From positions 1 through 64,000 of the forward strand of contig JADJDP010000050.1 in assembly GCA_016702645.1 (NCBI GenBank): a DNA stretch of 64,000 bases, in the 5' to 3' direction. The stretch comes from Flavobacteriales bacterium. Lineage in GTDB: Bacteria; Bacteroidota; Bacteroidia; Flavobacteriales_F; PHOS-HE28. Position numbers and translations under genes: made by a program. This document shows, piece after piece, positions 38,879 through 49,262 of the stretch (position 1 is the first letter of the stretch; each line of letters opens with the position of its first letter). The notes under the pieces are model-generated. The model did not search any database, was not told the origin of the DNA, and was given only the letters and a program-made list of their open reading frames with translations.

Positions 38879-41800
38879 CTAGCGCAGCAGGGAGACGTGG
38901 CCGATGTACGACTTACGGTCCGCCGTTACGGGGTCCTGCACGTCGATCTTCCACACGTAAACGCCATCCGCACAATCGGTGCCGCCGTATGTCCCATCCC
39001 AGCCTATCAGGATGTCGGTGGCGGAGAAAACCAATTCTCCCCAGCGGTTGAACACGTTCAATTCGAAGTCCTTCAATGCAGGATCACCGATGGCTAGGAA
39101 GATGTCGTTCACCTCATCACCGTCCGGGGTGAACGAGTTGGGCGTGTAGATGACCGCATAAGGGTTGATCACCACGTTGATGCACTCCGTATCCGTGCAG
39201 CCCAGGGAGTCGGTTGCCTCCAAGCAGATCTCATGCGCTGCAGCTTGCTCCGGGAAGGTATAGGCCGCGTCTTGCTCAGCACTTGTCCCGGATCCACCGA
39301 AGTTCCACTCGTACGTGATCGCACCGGTGGATGTATTGGTGAAGGTGAAGTCAGGAGCGAGCGTGTTGGTGACCCACGGATCCGGAATGAAGCCTGCTTC
39401 GACAACGGATCCGGGAAGGATCGTCGCGACGGAGGAGGTCGCACAATCCGGGTCGGCGAACGCTTGGACGGTATGCTCACCAGCGCAAAGGCCGGAGAAA
39501 GTGCCTGTCATTTGTGCCCCAGCGCCATCCACTTGGAACGACGTTGCATTGAGCGCGAATACAGTGAGGGTGCCGTCGCAGGTGCCAGCACAACTTTCAT
39601 TGGTAACCAACACGGAGTCGATGGCGAAGACGGGCGGTGCCGTGATGGTGAAATCTGAGGATACCGAGCAACCATTGGCATCGCTGACGGTCAACGTGTA
39701 GCTGCCGGGACACAAGTCGATCGCATCCGCGACATTTCCAGCAACACCACCGGACCACGTGTACGTGTAGCCCCCAACGCCGCCACCGGCCGTGGCCGAT
39801 GCTGCTCCACCACAAACTTGGTTGCATCCGGGATCCTGCGGATCGAGAACCAAGGTCACTGCAACAGGCTCGCCGAGCATCTCATCCAGAGTTGCCTGGC
39901 AACCACCAGCGTCCTGCACGGTGATCGTATAGTTCCCAGCTGAAAGTCCAGCGAACGATGTGCTTGGTTGGAAGGAAGCACCACCATCGATGCTGTACGA
40001 AAGCGGTGCGTTACCGACTGCCGTGATCAGTAGGGCTCCGTTGGCATCGCCCGTGCAGAGCGGTTCGGTTGGATCGATCGCCGAGATCGACGGCCCCGGC
40101 AATTCAGCAATGACCACATCTTCAGTGGCCGAACACCCGTTCCCCACCACCACCGTGTACGATCCGCTCACAAGCCCCGTGAATGAATTCGCTCCCTGGA
40201 ACGTTGCTCCGCCATCCACGCTGTAAGTGAGGTTGGAGCCCGTGGCGTCGATACTTATCGTACCTGTTGCGAGCCCGCACGCGGAAGGTGTTTGTGCTAC
40301 ATCAATGATCACGGGTCCGCCGACCTCCATGATAACAGCCACGTCCTGGGCCGTGCAACCTGCGGCGTCCATCACCACGACATCATAGGTGCCCGGGGCG
40401 ATCCCATTGAAGTCGAATGAAGATTGGAAGGTGGTACCGCCGTCGATACTGTACTGAAGCCCGTTTCCAGTGGCAATGATCGAAATATCTCCGTTGGAGA
40501 AACCGCAATCCGAGTTTCCCTCTGTAATGAAGTCGATGGTCGGACCGGGTGGTGCAAGTAGATCGGCCAGAGTGCTGTTCGTGCATGCGGCACCGTCCTG
40601 TATCACAATGCCATACGTTCCTGCTGCCAGCCCGCTGAAATCGGGTGAAGCCTGATACGTGAGACCACCATCGATGCTGTACTGCAACCCAATGGGTGTG
40701 GCTACGACACTGATGGATCCATCGGCGTTGCCACAGGTAGGCTGTACGAATACGATGTCCACGAACTGCGGGCCGCCGCTGGTGCTCAACGACACCAACG
40801 AATCTGCGATGCAACCCGCCGCATCCACGACCACCACATTGTAATTCCCGCCACCGAGGCCTATGAAATCCGGCAACACTTGATAGGTGGCGCCTCCGTC
40901 AATGCTGTATCCGATGCTGGTGGCGTCCGCCGTAATGGCGATACTGCCATCATTCGCACCGCATGTCGGTTCCACAAGGTCGATCGCGATGATCTGCGGC
41001 ACGCTGGGCTGGGGGAGGATGGCATTGGTGTTGGCACCGCATCCGTTGGCGTCCTGCACCACGATGTCATAAGTACCTGCGGGGAGTCCTGCAAACGTCC
41101 CGGATCCTTGGAAGATGGCACCGTTGTCAATACTGAATTGCATGGCGCCCGGAGCGGTGATGTCGATCTGGCCATCCGAGTTCGCACAGGTGGGCGGGAT
41201 GGTGATCACACCGGTTATCACCGGACCACCTCCTGCGATCAGTGCTGCCGTGCTGTCCGCAGAGCATCCAGTTCCATCCTGAACAACGATGTCGTACACT
41301 CCTGCATCCAATGCTTGGAACGAGTTGCTGCCTTGGAACGTGGTGCCACCATCAATACTGTACTGCAAGCCAACGCCAGTGGCGGTGATCGTGATGGACC
41401 CATCAGCGGCACCACAGTTGGGTTGGACCAGATCGATCAGGTCGATGGATGGTCCGCCCGCGCTCACGAGATCCACCACTTGCTGCACTGGGCAGCCGTT
41501 GTCATCGTTGACCGTGACGGTGTACTGGCCGGGTGCGAGACCGGTGAACGTGGCTGAGGCTTGCGGTGCGCCAAGGTCGAGGGCGTAGGTGACCCCTGTT
41601 ATTTCTCCGAGCAAGCCCGTAACCGCTATGGATCCATCATTCGCACCACAGGCTGGGTCCACGGTGGCGATCGAGACGATCTCCAAGGCACAACAATCCT
41701 GCATGGTGATCATGACCGGCTCGCTCACGGTGATGCATCCCGCCAGATCGGTCGCGGTCAGTGTGTATTCCGTGGTTGCTTGAGGACAGACCTGCGGAGT

Positions 41801-43277
41801 GAGCGTATTGCTCCCGCTCATGTCCGTGGTGGGCGACCAACTGAAGTTCACGGGCTCGGTGATCTGCGGATCATCGAACGTGATGTTCCATCCGAAGAGC
41901 GTACCGAGTCCGATGCCGAGGCCCGGCGCGCTGAACGTGAGCGTCCACACACCGTTCGCATCGCAGCCGTTCAGACCTGTCAATGGTTCTTGCGGATCCC
42001 AGGTCCCACCATCGGGGAAGGTTCCTCCGAGGGGGGCGCCACCAACAGGCACGAAGCAGGTGTTGTTGTAATCACCGGTGGCCACCCCGGAAGGCACCAG
42101 CACGATATCGCATCCACCAGGCGCTGTGAGCGTAACGGTGAACCCGGACGAAGTGAGGTCGCAGTTCTCGAAGAACCCGATGGGCACGCCGTTGCAATCA
42201 CATCCACCGAATTCCGTGCAGATGAACGAACCGGAAAAGCTGAACCCGTTGATGCATACGGAAGTGATGGACCCGTCCACCAGTTGGGTGGTATTGAGTC
42301 CCTGCACATTGATGTTGATATCGGAGTTACCGCTCACGACCAAGGCGAACTCCTCGTTCTCAAAGGTGGGTGTGCTCGCTGGGCTCACCAGGTGGTAAGC
42401 ATCACCATCAAGCGTCACGCAATCGCCGGCACACAGGGTGGTGTCGTTGCCTGCGGTCATCACGATCACTGGATCCACGACCGTAACGGTCACGGATTCG
42501 GTACAGGTGGTGGTGCCATCGGAGATCTGTGCCGTGTAAGTGGTTGTTACCGGCGGGCATACCGCTGTCGGGTTGTTCCCCGGGCGCACCCAGTCCATAA
42601 TTGTAGCCGTCGTGCAACCAAGTGATCGAGAAGTTCGGGTCGTTGAGCGTGATCTGCACGTTGTCAATCCCCCAGTGGTCGTAGATGTCATCGGTCACAT
42701 CGTCCTGGTGCCATCGGATGATCGTGTTGGGTGTGACAGCTCCGGGAGGCAGTGCGAAACACCAGTTGTTCCAATTCGTCAGTTGGTCATCATACCCACC
42801 GTTGGGGTCGAAATAGTTGATGGTGATCCATGAGGCACCACCATCGATCGAATACTCGAGGTACACGCCCTCTTGCGGTTCGTCCGGCCCCTCGCACGGT
42901 GAGTCTTCGCCTTGCACCGCGAAGAGCATGTCGAAACAGATGGAACCGCCGAGGGAGAGGTCCAGCGGCAGCGTTACCATGTCCCTTGGGTTGATGGAGC
43001 CAGGTCCCATCCACAAGTGCGTGGTGCCATCCACACCGCCCGGTGAACAAGGATTGTTGAACTGGGCCGATTGCGTGAACTGCCAACCCGTGGGAGCACC
43101 GCTGTTGAAGTTCTCCGTGAAGGCCACGTTGCCGCTGCCGTTGCCGAAGGCGGAAAGCGTTACGCAACTACCACAAGTGATAGAAAGGTCCGATGCGTTG
43201 GTGGTCAACTGGCACTGACCAAAGGACGAAGCTGCCCACATGAAGGCTGACAGCGCAATGGGGAAACGCATCGTCAT
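38879..43277 (-). CDS. Giant SprB-repeat surface protein with gliding-motility C-terminal domain (one frameshift)
   Basis: A cell-surface adhesin-like protein of about 1466 residues. A signal peptide (PIALSAFMWAASSFGQCQ) leads into a jelly-roll or reelin-like region (NFNSGAPTGWQF, VYLEYSIDGGASWITIN). After the frame break near 42580 comes a proprotein-type beta domain (NGVWTLTFSAPGLGIGLG). Eight SprB-type repeats of about 80 residues follow (QPTCGNADGSISV, LQYSIDGGLTYQ, GLAAGTYGIVIQD), plus one diverged copy. Then comes a PKD-like segment (FTFTNTSTGAITYEWNFGG) and the type B sorting domain (YTPNSFTPDGDEVNDIFLAI to SYIGHVSLLR). Export is expected through the type IX system. Confidence 0.85.
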
Positions 43278-43409
43278 CAGGGCGTGGGAAGATCGGTGGC
43301 TATGCGGCCGGAAAATAGGACTTCCAAGGAAGCGTGAAGCCCTTACCGATGAACGCCACATTTTGGCCCACGAGGTGGAGCTCCCGCCGATCCAACCATC
43401 TTTGTCCGC

Positions 43410-43958
43410 ATGCGGCCGGTCTATCGCTTCTTCTTCCAAACCCTGTGCGGCTGGCGCGTACAGGATGATCGCCCCAGCGACCTCAAGCGCTTCATCGTGG
43501 TGGTCGCACCCCACACGAGCAACTGGGACTTCGTTGTGGGTTTGGCCGTCCGCAGCATCGCAAGGATGAACGATGTCAAATACCTCGGGAAATCCGCACT
43601 CTTCAAACCACCTTACGGATGGTTCTTTCGTGCCGTGGGCGGGTACCCGGTGGATCGCAGTAAGCACAACAACCTGGTGGATGCCGTAGTGGCCATGTTC
43701 CAGCGAGGAGATATCAAGAAGATCGCGATCACACCCGAGGGAACCCGGAAGTACCAGCCCGATTGGAAGACAGGGTTCCACCGCATCGCGACCGGGGCTG
43801 GCGTGCCCATCATCCTATGCACCTTCGACTATCGCAACAAGATCGCGATCCTCACGGCCCCCTTCCAGTTGACCAGTGATCCGGAGGCGGATATCGCGCG
43901 GATGAAGGATTGGTTCCGTCCGCATAAGGGGAAGAATCCGGAGGACGGCGTGCGATGA
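43410..43958 (+). CDS. 1-acyl-sn-glycerol-3-phosphate acyltransferase family protein
   Basis: A PlsC-like membrane-associated acyltransferase. The catalytic HTSNWD (HX4D motif) lies near residue 35, and the substrate motif is ITPEGTRKYQPDWKTGFHRI. 182 residues, at the short end for the family, lacking a long N-terminal anchor. The acyl acceptor is not certain; such short proteins are often annotated only as lysophospholipid acyltransferase-like. It overlaps the next gene by ATGA. A weak CATCTTTG lies 5 bases before the start. Confidence 0.82.
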   Translation: MRPVYRFFFQTLCGWRVQDDRPSDLKRFIVVVAPHTSNWDFVVGLAVRSIARMNDVKYLGKSALFKPPYGWFFRAVGGYPVDRSKHNNLVDAVVAMFQRGDIKKIAITPEGTRKYQPDWKTGFHRIATGAGVPIILCTFDYRNKIAILTAPFQLTSDPEADIARMKDWFRPHKGKNPEDGVR

Positions 43959-44515
43959 GGCACGATGCTTGCCGACCGTCGCGTTCACGAACCATGCGCC
44001 TATCCTTCGTCCTTCCCCTACTTATTGCCCACGCGTCCTTTGCGCAGCAGGTTTTTCCAACCTTGCTGGGTGAGACCGCTGACGGTATGAACGTTCAGTT
44101 GCCGCTGTCTTCGCCGAAGGAATACACCATCATCGGTCTTGCCTACAGCCAGAAGGCGCAGCCCGCGTTGGAGGAGTGGTTCGAACCGGCCTACTTACGG
44201 TTCGTGGCTAAGCATGGGCTCTTTGCAGGTGCATACGACTGCGATGTCTTTTTCGTGCCGCTCTTCACCGGTTTGAACAAGGCCGCCTATGAGCCCAGCA
44301 TGAAGAAGTTCCGCAAGAGCGCGTCACCGGAGATCGTGGACCACGTGGTCTTCAGCAAGGCCGATCCGGAGACATTGAAGACCGCGCTCGACCTGGCCGA
44401 CAAGAACATCCCGTATTTCTTCATCCTCGATCGCTCTGGTCGCATTGTTCATCGTACCCAGGGCAGCTTCACCGAAGAAAAGATGGAGGCGATCGAGGAG
44501 GTGTTGCTGCGCTGA
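43955..44515 (+). CDS. Exported thioredoxin-fold-like protein
   Basis: An exported protein with a signal peptide if it starts at ATG 43994 (LSFVLPLLIAHASFAQQVFP). The ATG at 43955, which overlaps the previous stop, is an alternative. It has the layout of AhpC/TSA-like proteins without cysteines in the usual position: YTIIGLAYSQKAQPALEEWF, DVFFVPLFTGLNKAAYEPSM, and a final PYFFILDRSGRIVHRTQGSF. This suggests a redox-inactive thioredoxin fold, as in ATP10-like assembly factors, but I am not sure. 186 residues from the first ATG. Confidence 0.65.
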   Translation: MRHDACRPSRSRTMRLSFVLPLLIAHASFAQQVFPTLLGETADGMNVQLPLSSPKEYTIIGLAYSQKAQPALEEWFEPAYLRFVAKHGLFAGAYDCDVFFVPLFTGLNKAAYEPSMKKFRKSASPEIVDHVVFSKADPETLKTALDLADKNIPYFFILDRSGRIVHRTQGSFTEEKMEAIEEVLLR

Positions 44516-44547
44516 ACCATCGCCCTTCATTGCTCGCTCTGCTCATC

Positions 44548-44555
44548 TACATTTG
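44548..44555 (+). promoter_or_regulatory. Candidate -7 element TACATTTG for the cyclophilin gene
   Basis: An exact TAnnTTTG match ending 19 bases before ATG 44575. A TTG at 44530-44532 lies 15 bases upstream, shorter than the usual -33 spacing. Confidence 0.4.
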
Positions 44556-44574
44556 ACACCCCTACAACAACGAC

Positions 44575-45237
44575 ATGACCATGCTGCTACCATTCACCGT
44601 TTCGGCCCTGCTGGGTCTTGCCATTTCTTCCTGCACTCCCGCAGCCGATGGCACCGAGAACACTGCGAACCAACCAAGCAACACCGTGGAGAACAACGAA
44701 GAAGGCATTTATGCCAAGATCCAAACGACCAAAGGGCTGATCACCATCAAGCTCGAATACGAAAAGGCTCCCATGACCGTGGCCAACTTCGTGGCCCTCG
44801 CTGAAGGGAAGATGAAGAACACGGCCAAGCCGGAAGGAACGCCGTACTTCGACGGCCTGAAGTTCCACCGTGTTCTCGCTGATTTCATGATCCAGGGCGG
44901 CGACCCTACCGGCACAGGCAGTGGTGGTCCCGGCTACGCGTTCGCTGATGAGATCCACCCCGACCTCAAGCACACGCGAGCAGGTACCTTGAGCATGGCG
45001 AACGCCGGCCCGGCCACCAACGGCAGCCAGTTCTTCATCACCCACAAGGACACGCCATGGCTCGATGGCAGGCACGCCGTGTTCGGGTATGTCGTGAGCG
45101 GACAGGAAGTGGTGAACGCCATCGCGCAGAACGATGTGATGCAGACCATCCGCATCGAGCGCGTGGGGAAAGCAGCCAAGGCATGGGATGCCGTGGCCGT
45201 GCTCACCGCCAACAAGGACAAGTTCCGTTCGAAATAG
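44575..45237 (+). CDS. Cyclophilin-type peptidylprolyl isomerase (lipoprotein)
   Basis: Catalyses cis-trans isomerisation of proline bonds during protein folding, here probably in the periplasm. The N-terminus has a lipobox (GLAISSCTPAADG). The catalytic domain shows KTTKGLITIKLE-like text (KIQTTKGLITIKLEYEKAPM), then FHRVLADFMIQGGDPTGTGS, GTLSMANAGPATNGSQFFIT and WLDGRHAVFGYVVSGQEVV. 220 residues, intact. It is convergent with the helicase gene. Confidence 0.93.
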   Translation: MTMLLPFTVSALLGLAISSCTPAADGTENTANQPSNTVENNEEGIYAKIQTTKGLITIKLEYEKAPMTVANFVALAEGKMKNTAKPEGTPYFDGLKFHRVLADFMIQGGDPTGTGSGGPGYAFADEIHPDLKHTRAGTLSMANAGPATNGSQFFITHKDTPWLDGRHAVFGYVVSGQEVVNAIAQNDVMQTIRIERVGKAAKAWDAVAVLTANKDKFRSK

Positions 45238-45253
45238 TTCCGTAGCAGCGAGG

Positions 45254-46489
45254 CTAGCGCCTTCCGCCGCGATCGTTCCCACGGCCTCCGCTTCGGCGGG
45301 GGCCGTTCGTTCTTGGGCCGCGCTCCACCTTGGCCCGCGGATCGTAGACAGGCCCGCGAATACCGTCCGGCAGCGGCATCTTCTTCACCTCGTATCCGAT
45401 GAGCGATTCGATCCGGGAGAACTCGCGCATTTCCTTCTCGTTCACGAAGGTGATGGCAGTGCCCTTCTTCGCGGCACGGGCCGTGCGGCCCACACGGTGT
45501 ACATAGTCCTCGGGATCCCGGGGCACATCGTAGTTGATCACCAGGTCGATGTCGTCGATGTCGATGCCGCGGCTCACCACATCGGTGGCCACCAACATGC
45601 GCAGTTTGCGGTTGCGGAAGGCGAGCATGACCTCCTCGCGTTCGCTCTGTTCCAGATCGCTGTGCATGCCCCGTGCATTGAACCCCTTCTTCTGCAAGTG
45701 GCGGTTCAGGTTCTTCACCTCGATCTTCCTTCCTGCGAAAATGACGATGCTGGTGGCGCTGTTCGTGTTGAGGATGTGCTCCAAACAGGTGGCCTTCTGC
45801 ATGTCGAAGACCACGTACGCCTGTTGATCGACACCTTCCGCGGGTTTGCTCAACGCAATGGTGATCTCCACCGGTTCGTGCAAAATGCGCTTCGCCAGGT
45901 CGCGGATCGCGGGTGGCATGGTGGCGCTGAACATGAGCGTCTGGCGTTCCTTGGGCAGGAAGGTGATGATCCGGTTGATGTCGTCGATGAAGCCCATGTC
46001 CATCATCCTGTCGGCCTCGTCGAGCACAAGGAATTCGATCCCTTTCACGGGGACATAGCCCAGGTTCAGGTGGCTCAGGAGTTTGCCCGGTGTGGCGATC
46101 ACCACTTCCACACCGCCGGTGAGTGCTTGCTTCTGCTGGTCGAAGGTGGAACCATCACTACCGCCGTAAAGAGGGATGGAAGTGATGGGCGTGAAGTAGG
46201 CGATGGCCTGCAACTGTTGATCGATCTGCAAGGCAAGTTCCCGCGTCGGCACCACGATCAAGGCCCGAATGGAACCATCGACCTTGGGACGATAGCCGGT
46301 GATCACGTCGATGAGCGGGAGGAGGAAGGCAGCGGTTTTTCCTGTACCTGTCTGTGCACAGGCGATGAGGTCGCGGTGATCGAGCACCGCCGGTATGGCC
46401 TGTTGCTGGATGGGCGTCGGTACCTTGATGTTCATGTGATCAAGGCCGTGCAACAGGTCCTCACTGAGACCGAGCGAATGGAAGTCCAT
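45254..46489 (-). CDS. DEAD-box RNA helicase
   Basis: An ATP-dependent RNA helicase of the RhlE/CsdA kind, acting in ribosome assembly or RNA decay. Motifs in order: Q motif PTPIQQQAIPAV, Walker A ACAQTGTGKTAAF, Ia VVPTRELALQI, DEAD LVLDEADRMMDMG, SAT in MFSATMPPAIRDL, and IV-VI ATDVVSRGIDIDDIDLVINY and YVHRVGRTARA. The tail is Arg/Gly-rich (NGPRRSGGRGNDRGGRR), as in many RhlE proteins. 411 residues, intact. A TATCTTCG octamer lies 39 bases upstream. Confidence 0.94.
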   Translation of the reverse strand: MDFHSLGLSEDLLHGLDHMNIKVPTPIQQQAIPAVLDHRDLIACAQTGTGKTAAFLLPLIDVITGYRPKVDGSIRALIVVPTRELALQIDQQLQAIAYFTPITSIPLYGGSDGSTFDQQKQALTGGVEVVIATPGKLLSHLNLGYVPVKGIEFLVLDEADRMMDMGFIDDINRIITFLPKERQTLMFSATMPPAIRDLAKRILHEPVEITIALSKPAEGVDQQAYVVFDMQKATCLEHILNTNSATSIVIFAGRKIEVKNLNRHLQKKGFNARGMHSDLEQSEREEVMLAFRNRKLRMLVATDVVSRGIDIDDIDLVINYDVPRDPEDYVHRVGRTARAAKKGTAITFVNEKEMREFSRIESLIGYEVKKMPLPDGIRGPVYDPRAKVERGPRTNGPRRSGGRGNDRGGRR

Positions 46490-46528
46490 GGAATGCGATG
46501 GGAGCGGAGGTCCGCTTTGGAAAGGGGG

Positions 46529-46536
46529 CGAAGATA
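46529..46536 (-). promoter_or_regulatory. Candidate -7 element TATCTTCG for the helicase gene
   Basis: On the minus strand the octamer fits TAnnTTTG with one change and ends 39 bases before ATG 46489, between the helicase and the upstream kinase gene. Confidence 0.35.
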
Positions 46537-46555
46537 GGCGGGTACCCAGCCGCGC

Positions 46556-48463
46556 TCAGGAAGCCTTGCGCTGCACGGTGCCTTCCGGAAAGAAGGAGAG
46601 GCTGACCGCAGTGCCGGAACCCTTCAGAATACGGACCTCGCCGTTCAATTGCTGGGCCAGTGCCTCGATCAGTTGCATCCCGAAGGACCCTTGGCGCAAG
46701 TAGGTGGTGTTCGCTGCATGGCCGTCGCCATCGTCGCTGAAGAGCAGTTCGTACCCGGCACCGTTCGGGCGGAGCACGATGCGCACCTGGCCGGACTCGC
46801 GATGCGGGAAGGCATATTTGATGGCGTTGGTGAGCAGTTCGTTCACCAGCAGGCTCAGCGGCATGAGGTCTTGGGCCGTGAGGCCGATCTCGGCCACGTC
46901 CACCAGCACCGAAACGGAATCGTGCTTGCCGTGCGCCGCGAGCACATGGCGGGCAAGCTCTTGGAGGTGGTTGCGCACAGGGATGGCTTCTTCGCCACCA
47001 CTGCGGAAGATGGAACCATGAACGAGCGACATGGCGCGGATGCGCCCTTGCGCTTCTTTGAGCATGCGCGCGGTGGCTGGGTCTTGAAGACCACCGCATT
47101 GCATGTTCAACAAGCTGTCGATCACCTGCAGGTTGTTCTTCACACGGTGGTGGATCTCCTTGATGACGATGTCCTTCTGCTCCTCGCTCACGAGGGTTTC
47201 CGCCAAGCGCATGTTCTGCCGCTGCAATTCCATGTTCTTGGCGTGGATCTCATCCTTCTGTCGCTCGATCACGCTGTTCTTGAGGCGTGATCGGCGCGCG
47301 TTCCTGAGGCTGTTCCGACTGATGAGGAACAAGGCGACCGCCAAGGCGAGGAAGATCCCGGTGGCCAACAGCAAATACCGGTTGGAAATTCGTTGCTCGG
47401 CGATCACCGCCTCGTTCCGGGAGTTCTGGTCGCGTAGGTCGTGATTGTCCTTGTCCTTGCGGTCCAATTCGTACATCACTTGCATACCAGCCAGCGTCAG
47501 GTCAAGGTTGGCGGCCTTCGTGCTATCATCGAAGGCGCGCAGTCGGCGGAGTTCATCCAAGGCTTCCTTCCATGCTCCTTCAGCGAATTCCACGAGGTAA
47601 CGCTGCTGCATCAACAGGCTGCGGTTCTCCAAGGTGTTGGCGTACGGAAAGAGCGCTTGGGCATCTTCAAGATGATCCCGGGCCTCTGTGATGTGATCGA
47701 TACCAAGAGCGGCTTCGGCCCGGTCGATGGCCAAGGTGAAGCGTTCATCGGCGGTGCCCTCGCTGCTGAGGACCCTTTCGGCCATGGTCAGGTAGGGAAG
47801 GGCGTCGTTGTATTTCTTCTGGGCCAGCAGGGTGCGGGCCATCATCACACGGATGCGGGCCTTCTCGGTGCTGTCCGCGGGGGCATTACAGCGGCTCAGG
47901 GCGCGCTCTCCGTTACGGAGCACTTCGTCGAAGCGTCCGGCTTGGAGCAAGGTGTGCATGAGGAATCGCTCCGCTTCTTGCACAGCCTCCTTGTCGTTCG
48001 TTGGGGTTATCGCTGCAAGCGCGTTCCGTGCTTCCTCCACCGCGCGGTCCATTCGTCCGTTCATCCTATAGGCGATGGACAGTGCTCGTAGGTCCGATCC
48101 GATGCGCGCTGCATCAGAGAGGGCTTGGGCCAACTCCAGCGCGCGCATGGTGCTGCGGAGGTACTCAGTGTACATGCCCATGCGCAACTGCACTTCCCGT
48201 TGTACCGAAACGGCGTCGTGCTCCGTGGCTTGGTCGCCACTTTGCTCCGCGAAACGCAAGGCGTTCATGGCATGGGCCAGCGCATTGGCCGGATCATGTT
48301 CCATGGTCCGCTCGGCCATCTTCACCAAGGCCTTTGCCCGGTCCACCAAGCTGGCATCCGCATCAAGCACATAGCGCAGGCTGTCGCCCACCACGCTGGC
48401 GTGCATACGGGTGCATGCAACTGCCATAAGGATCAACGTAACGAGGAGTCGCAGTTTGGACAT
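46556..48463 (-). CDS. TPR-containing sensor histidine kinase (HisKA_2/HWE type)
   Basis: A membrane sensor kinase. A signal peptide (VTLILMAVACTRMHASV) precedes a TPR-rich periplasmic part (residues about 40-340; repeats such as NALAHAMNALRFAEQSGDQA and RARIRVMMARTLLAQ-like text). A single membrane helix (YLLLATGIFLALAVALFLIS) and a coiled stretch follow. The HisKA_2 phospho-acceptor motif is VIKEIHHRVKNNLQVIDSLL. The ATPase end has LLVNELLTNAIKYAFPH and FSDDGDGHAANTTYL. 635 residues, intact. No response regulator is adjacent, so its partner is elsewhere. Confidence 0.9.
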   Translation of the reverse strand: MSKLRLLVTLILMAVACTRMHASVVGDSLRYVLDADASLVDRAKALVKMAERTMEHDPANALAHAMNALRFAEQSGDQATEHDAVSVQREVQLRMGMYTEYLRSTMRALELAQALSDAARIGSDLRALSIAYRMNGRMDRAVEEARNALAAITPTNDKEAVQEAERFLMHTLLQAGRFDEVLRNGERALSRCNAPADSTEKARIRVMMARTLLAQKKYNDALPYLTMAERVLSSEGTADERFTLAIDRAEAALGIDHITEARDHLEDAQALFPYANTLENRSLLMQQRYLVEFAEGAWKEALDELRRLRAFDDSTKAANLDLTLAGMQVMYELDRKDKDNHDLRDQNSRNEAVIAEQRISNRYLLLATGIFLALAVALFLISRNSLRNARRSRLKNSVIERQKDEIHAKNMELQRQNMRLAETLVSEEQKDIVIKEIHHRVKNNLQVIDSLLNMQCGGLQDPATARMLKEAQGRIRAMSLVHGSIFRSGGEEAIPVRNHLQELARHVLAAHGKHDSVSVLVDVAEIGLTAQDLMPLSLLVNELLTNAIKYAFPHRESGQVRIVLRPNGAGYELLFSDDGDGHAANTTYLRQGSFGMQLIEALAQQLNGEVRILKGSGTAVSLSFFPEGTVQRKAS

Positions 48464-48512
48464 TGGGACCTTGGTACGGCTTCCGCAGGGCCGGGTTGCA
48501 GGGCCGAGCGAC

Positions 48513-48520
48513 TATGTTCG
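48513..48520 (+). promoter_or_regulatory. Candidate -7 element TATGTTCG for cutC
   Basis: The octamer fits TAnnTTTG with one change and ends 4 bases before the cutC ATG at 48525, so the transcript would be nearly leaderless. Confidence 0.4.
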
Positions 48521-48524
48521 CATC

Positions 48525-49262
48525 ATGGCCGTAATGCTGGAAGTATGCGTGACCTCCGTGGAAGAAGCGGAAGTGGCCGCTTCCTGTGGGGTCGATTCGG
48601 TGGAAGTTTGCAGTTGGCTGGCTTGTGGCGGGATCACTCCGAGTTCCGGACTGGTGGATGCCATGCGCAGTGCCGTCAAGATCCCTGTGCGGGTGCTCGT
48701 GCGGCCAGGCCCTGGCGGTTTCATTTACAGCCCCGCTGAAACGCTCGCGCTTTTGACCGACGTGGAGGTCTTTGGCGAGGGCGCGATCGGTTTGGTAACC
48801 GGTGCGCTCGAGGAGAATGGCTCGCTGAACGAACGCGTATTGGCGTCGGTCATGCGCTTGGCACCCGAGAGCGAGATCACGTTCCACCGTGCCATCGATC
48901 ACGCAGCTGATATGCCCTCAGCTCTGGATCGATGCGTGGAGTTGGGCGTCCACCGTGTGCTCACATCAGGCGGAAGCACGCTTGCCATGGACGGGGCTGC
49001 GATGTTGAAGCAACTCGTCGCACGTGCGGGTGAGCAGCTTACCGTCGCGGCTGCGGGAGGGATCAACGCAACGAACGTGGTGGAGTTGGTCGAGCGCACG
49101 GGTGTGATGGAGGTACACTTCGCCGCGCAACGACCTAAACCGGGCAAAGCGATGGGTGCAGCCATGAGCTCCGCGAATGCTGGTGTTAATTTCGAGACGC
49201 AACCGGACCGCGCCAAGATCGAAGGGGTGATGAACGCGTTGGTGAAAGCAGGGTTGCGATGA
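48525..49262 (+). CDS. cutC: Copper homeostasis protein CutC family
   Basis: A TIM-barrel protein of the CutC family, linked to copper handling in E. coli though its biochemical role is unsettled. Typical segments are MLEVCVTSVEEAEVAASCGV, GGITPSSGLVDAM, VRVLVRPGPGGFIYSPAE, ITFHRAIDHAADMPSALD and HRVLTSGGSTLAMDG. AAGGINATNVVELVERTGVM closes the barrel. 245 residues, intact. It overlaps the beta-mannosidase start by ATGA, so the two shared a transcript. Confidence 0.9.
   Translation: MAVMLEVCVTSVEEAEVAASCGVDSVEVCSWLACGGITPSSGLVDAMRSAVKIPVRVLVRPGPGGFIYSPAETLALLTDVEVFGEGAIGLVTGALEENGSLNERVLASVMRLAPESEITFHRAIDHAADMPSALDRCVELGVHRVLTSGGSTLAMDGAAMLKQLVARAGEQLTVAAAGGINATNVVELVERTGVMEVHFAAQRPKPGKAMGAAMSSANAGVNFETQPDRAKIEGVMNALVKAGLR

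Noticed and set aside
37526..39097. A 523-residue plus-strand frame opposite the GT2 fusion and the SprB-repeat gene
   Set aside because: Antisense shadow that crosses the boundary between two real genes.
40200..41500. Regularly spaced repeats that might suggest a CRISPR array
   Set aside because: The period is about 240 bases with diverged copies, and it encodes the SprB-type protein repeats.
45188..46537. A 449-residue plus-strand frame opposite the DEAD-box helicase
   Set aside because: Antisense shadow; the helicase motifs on the other strand are unmistakable.
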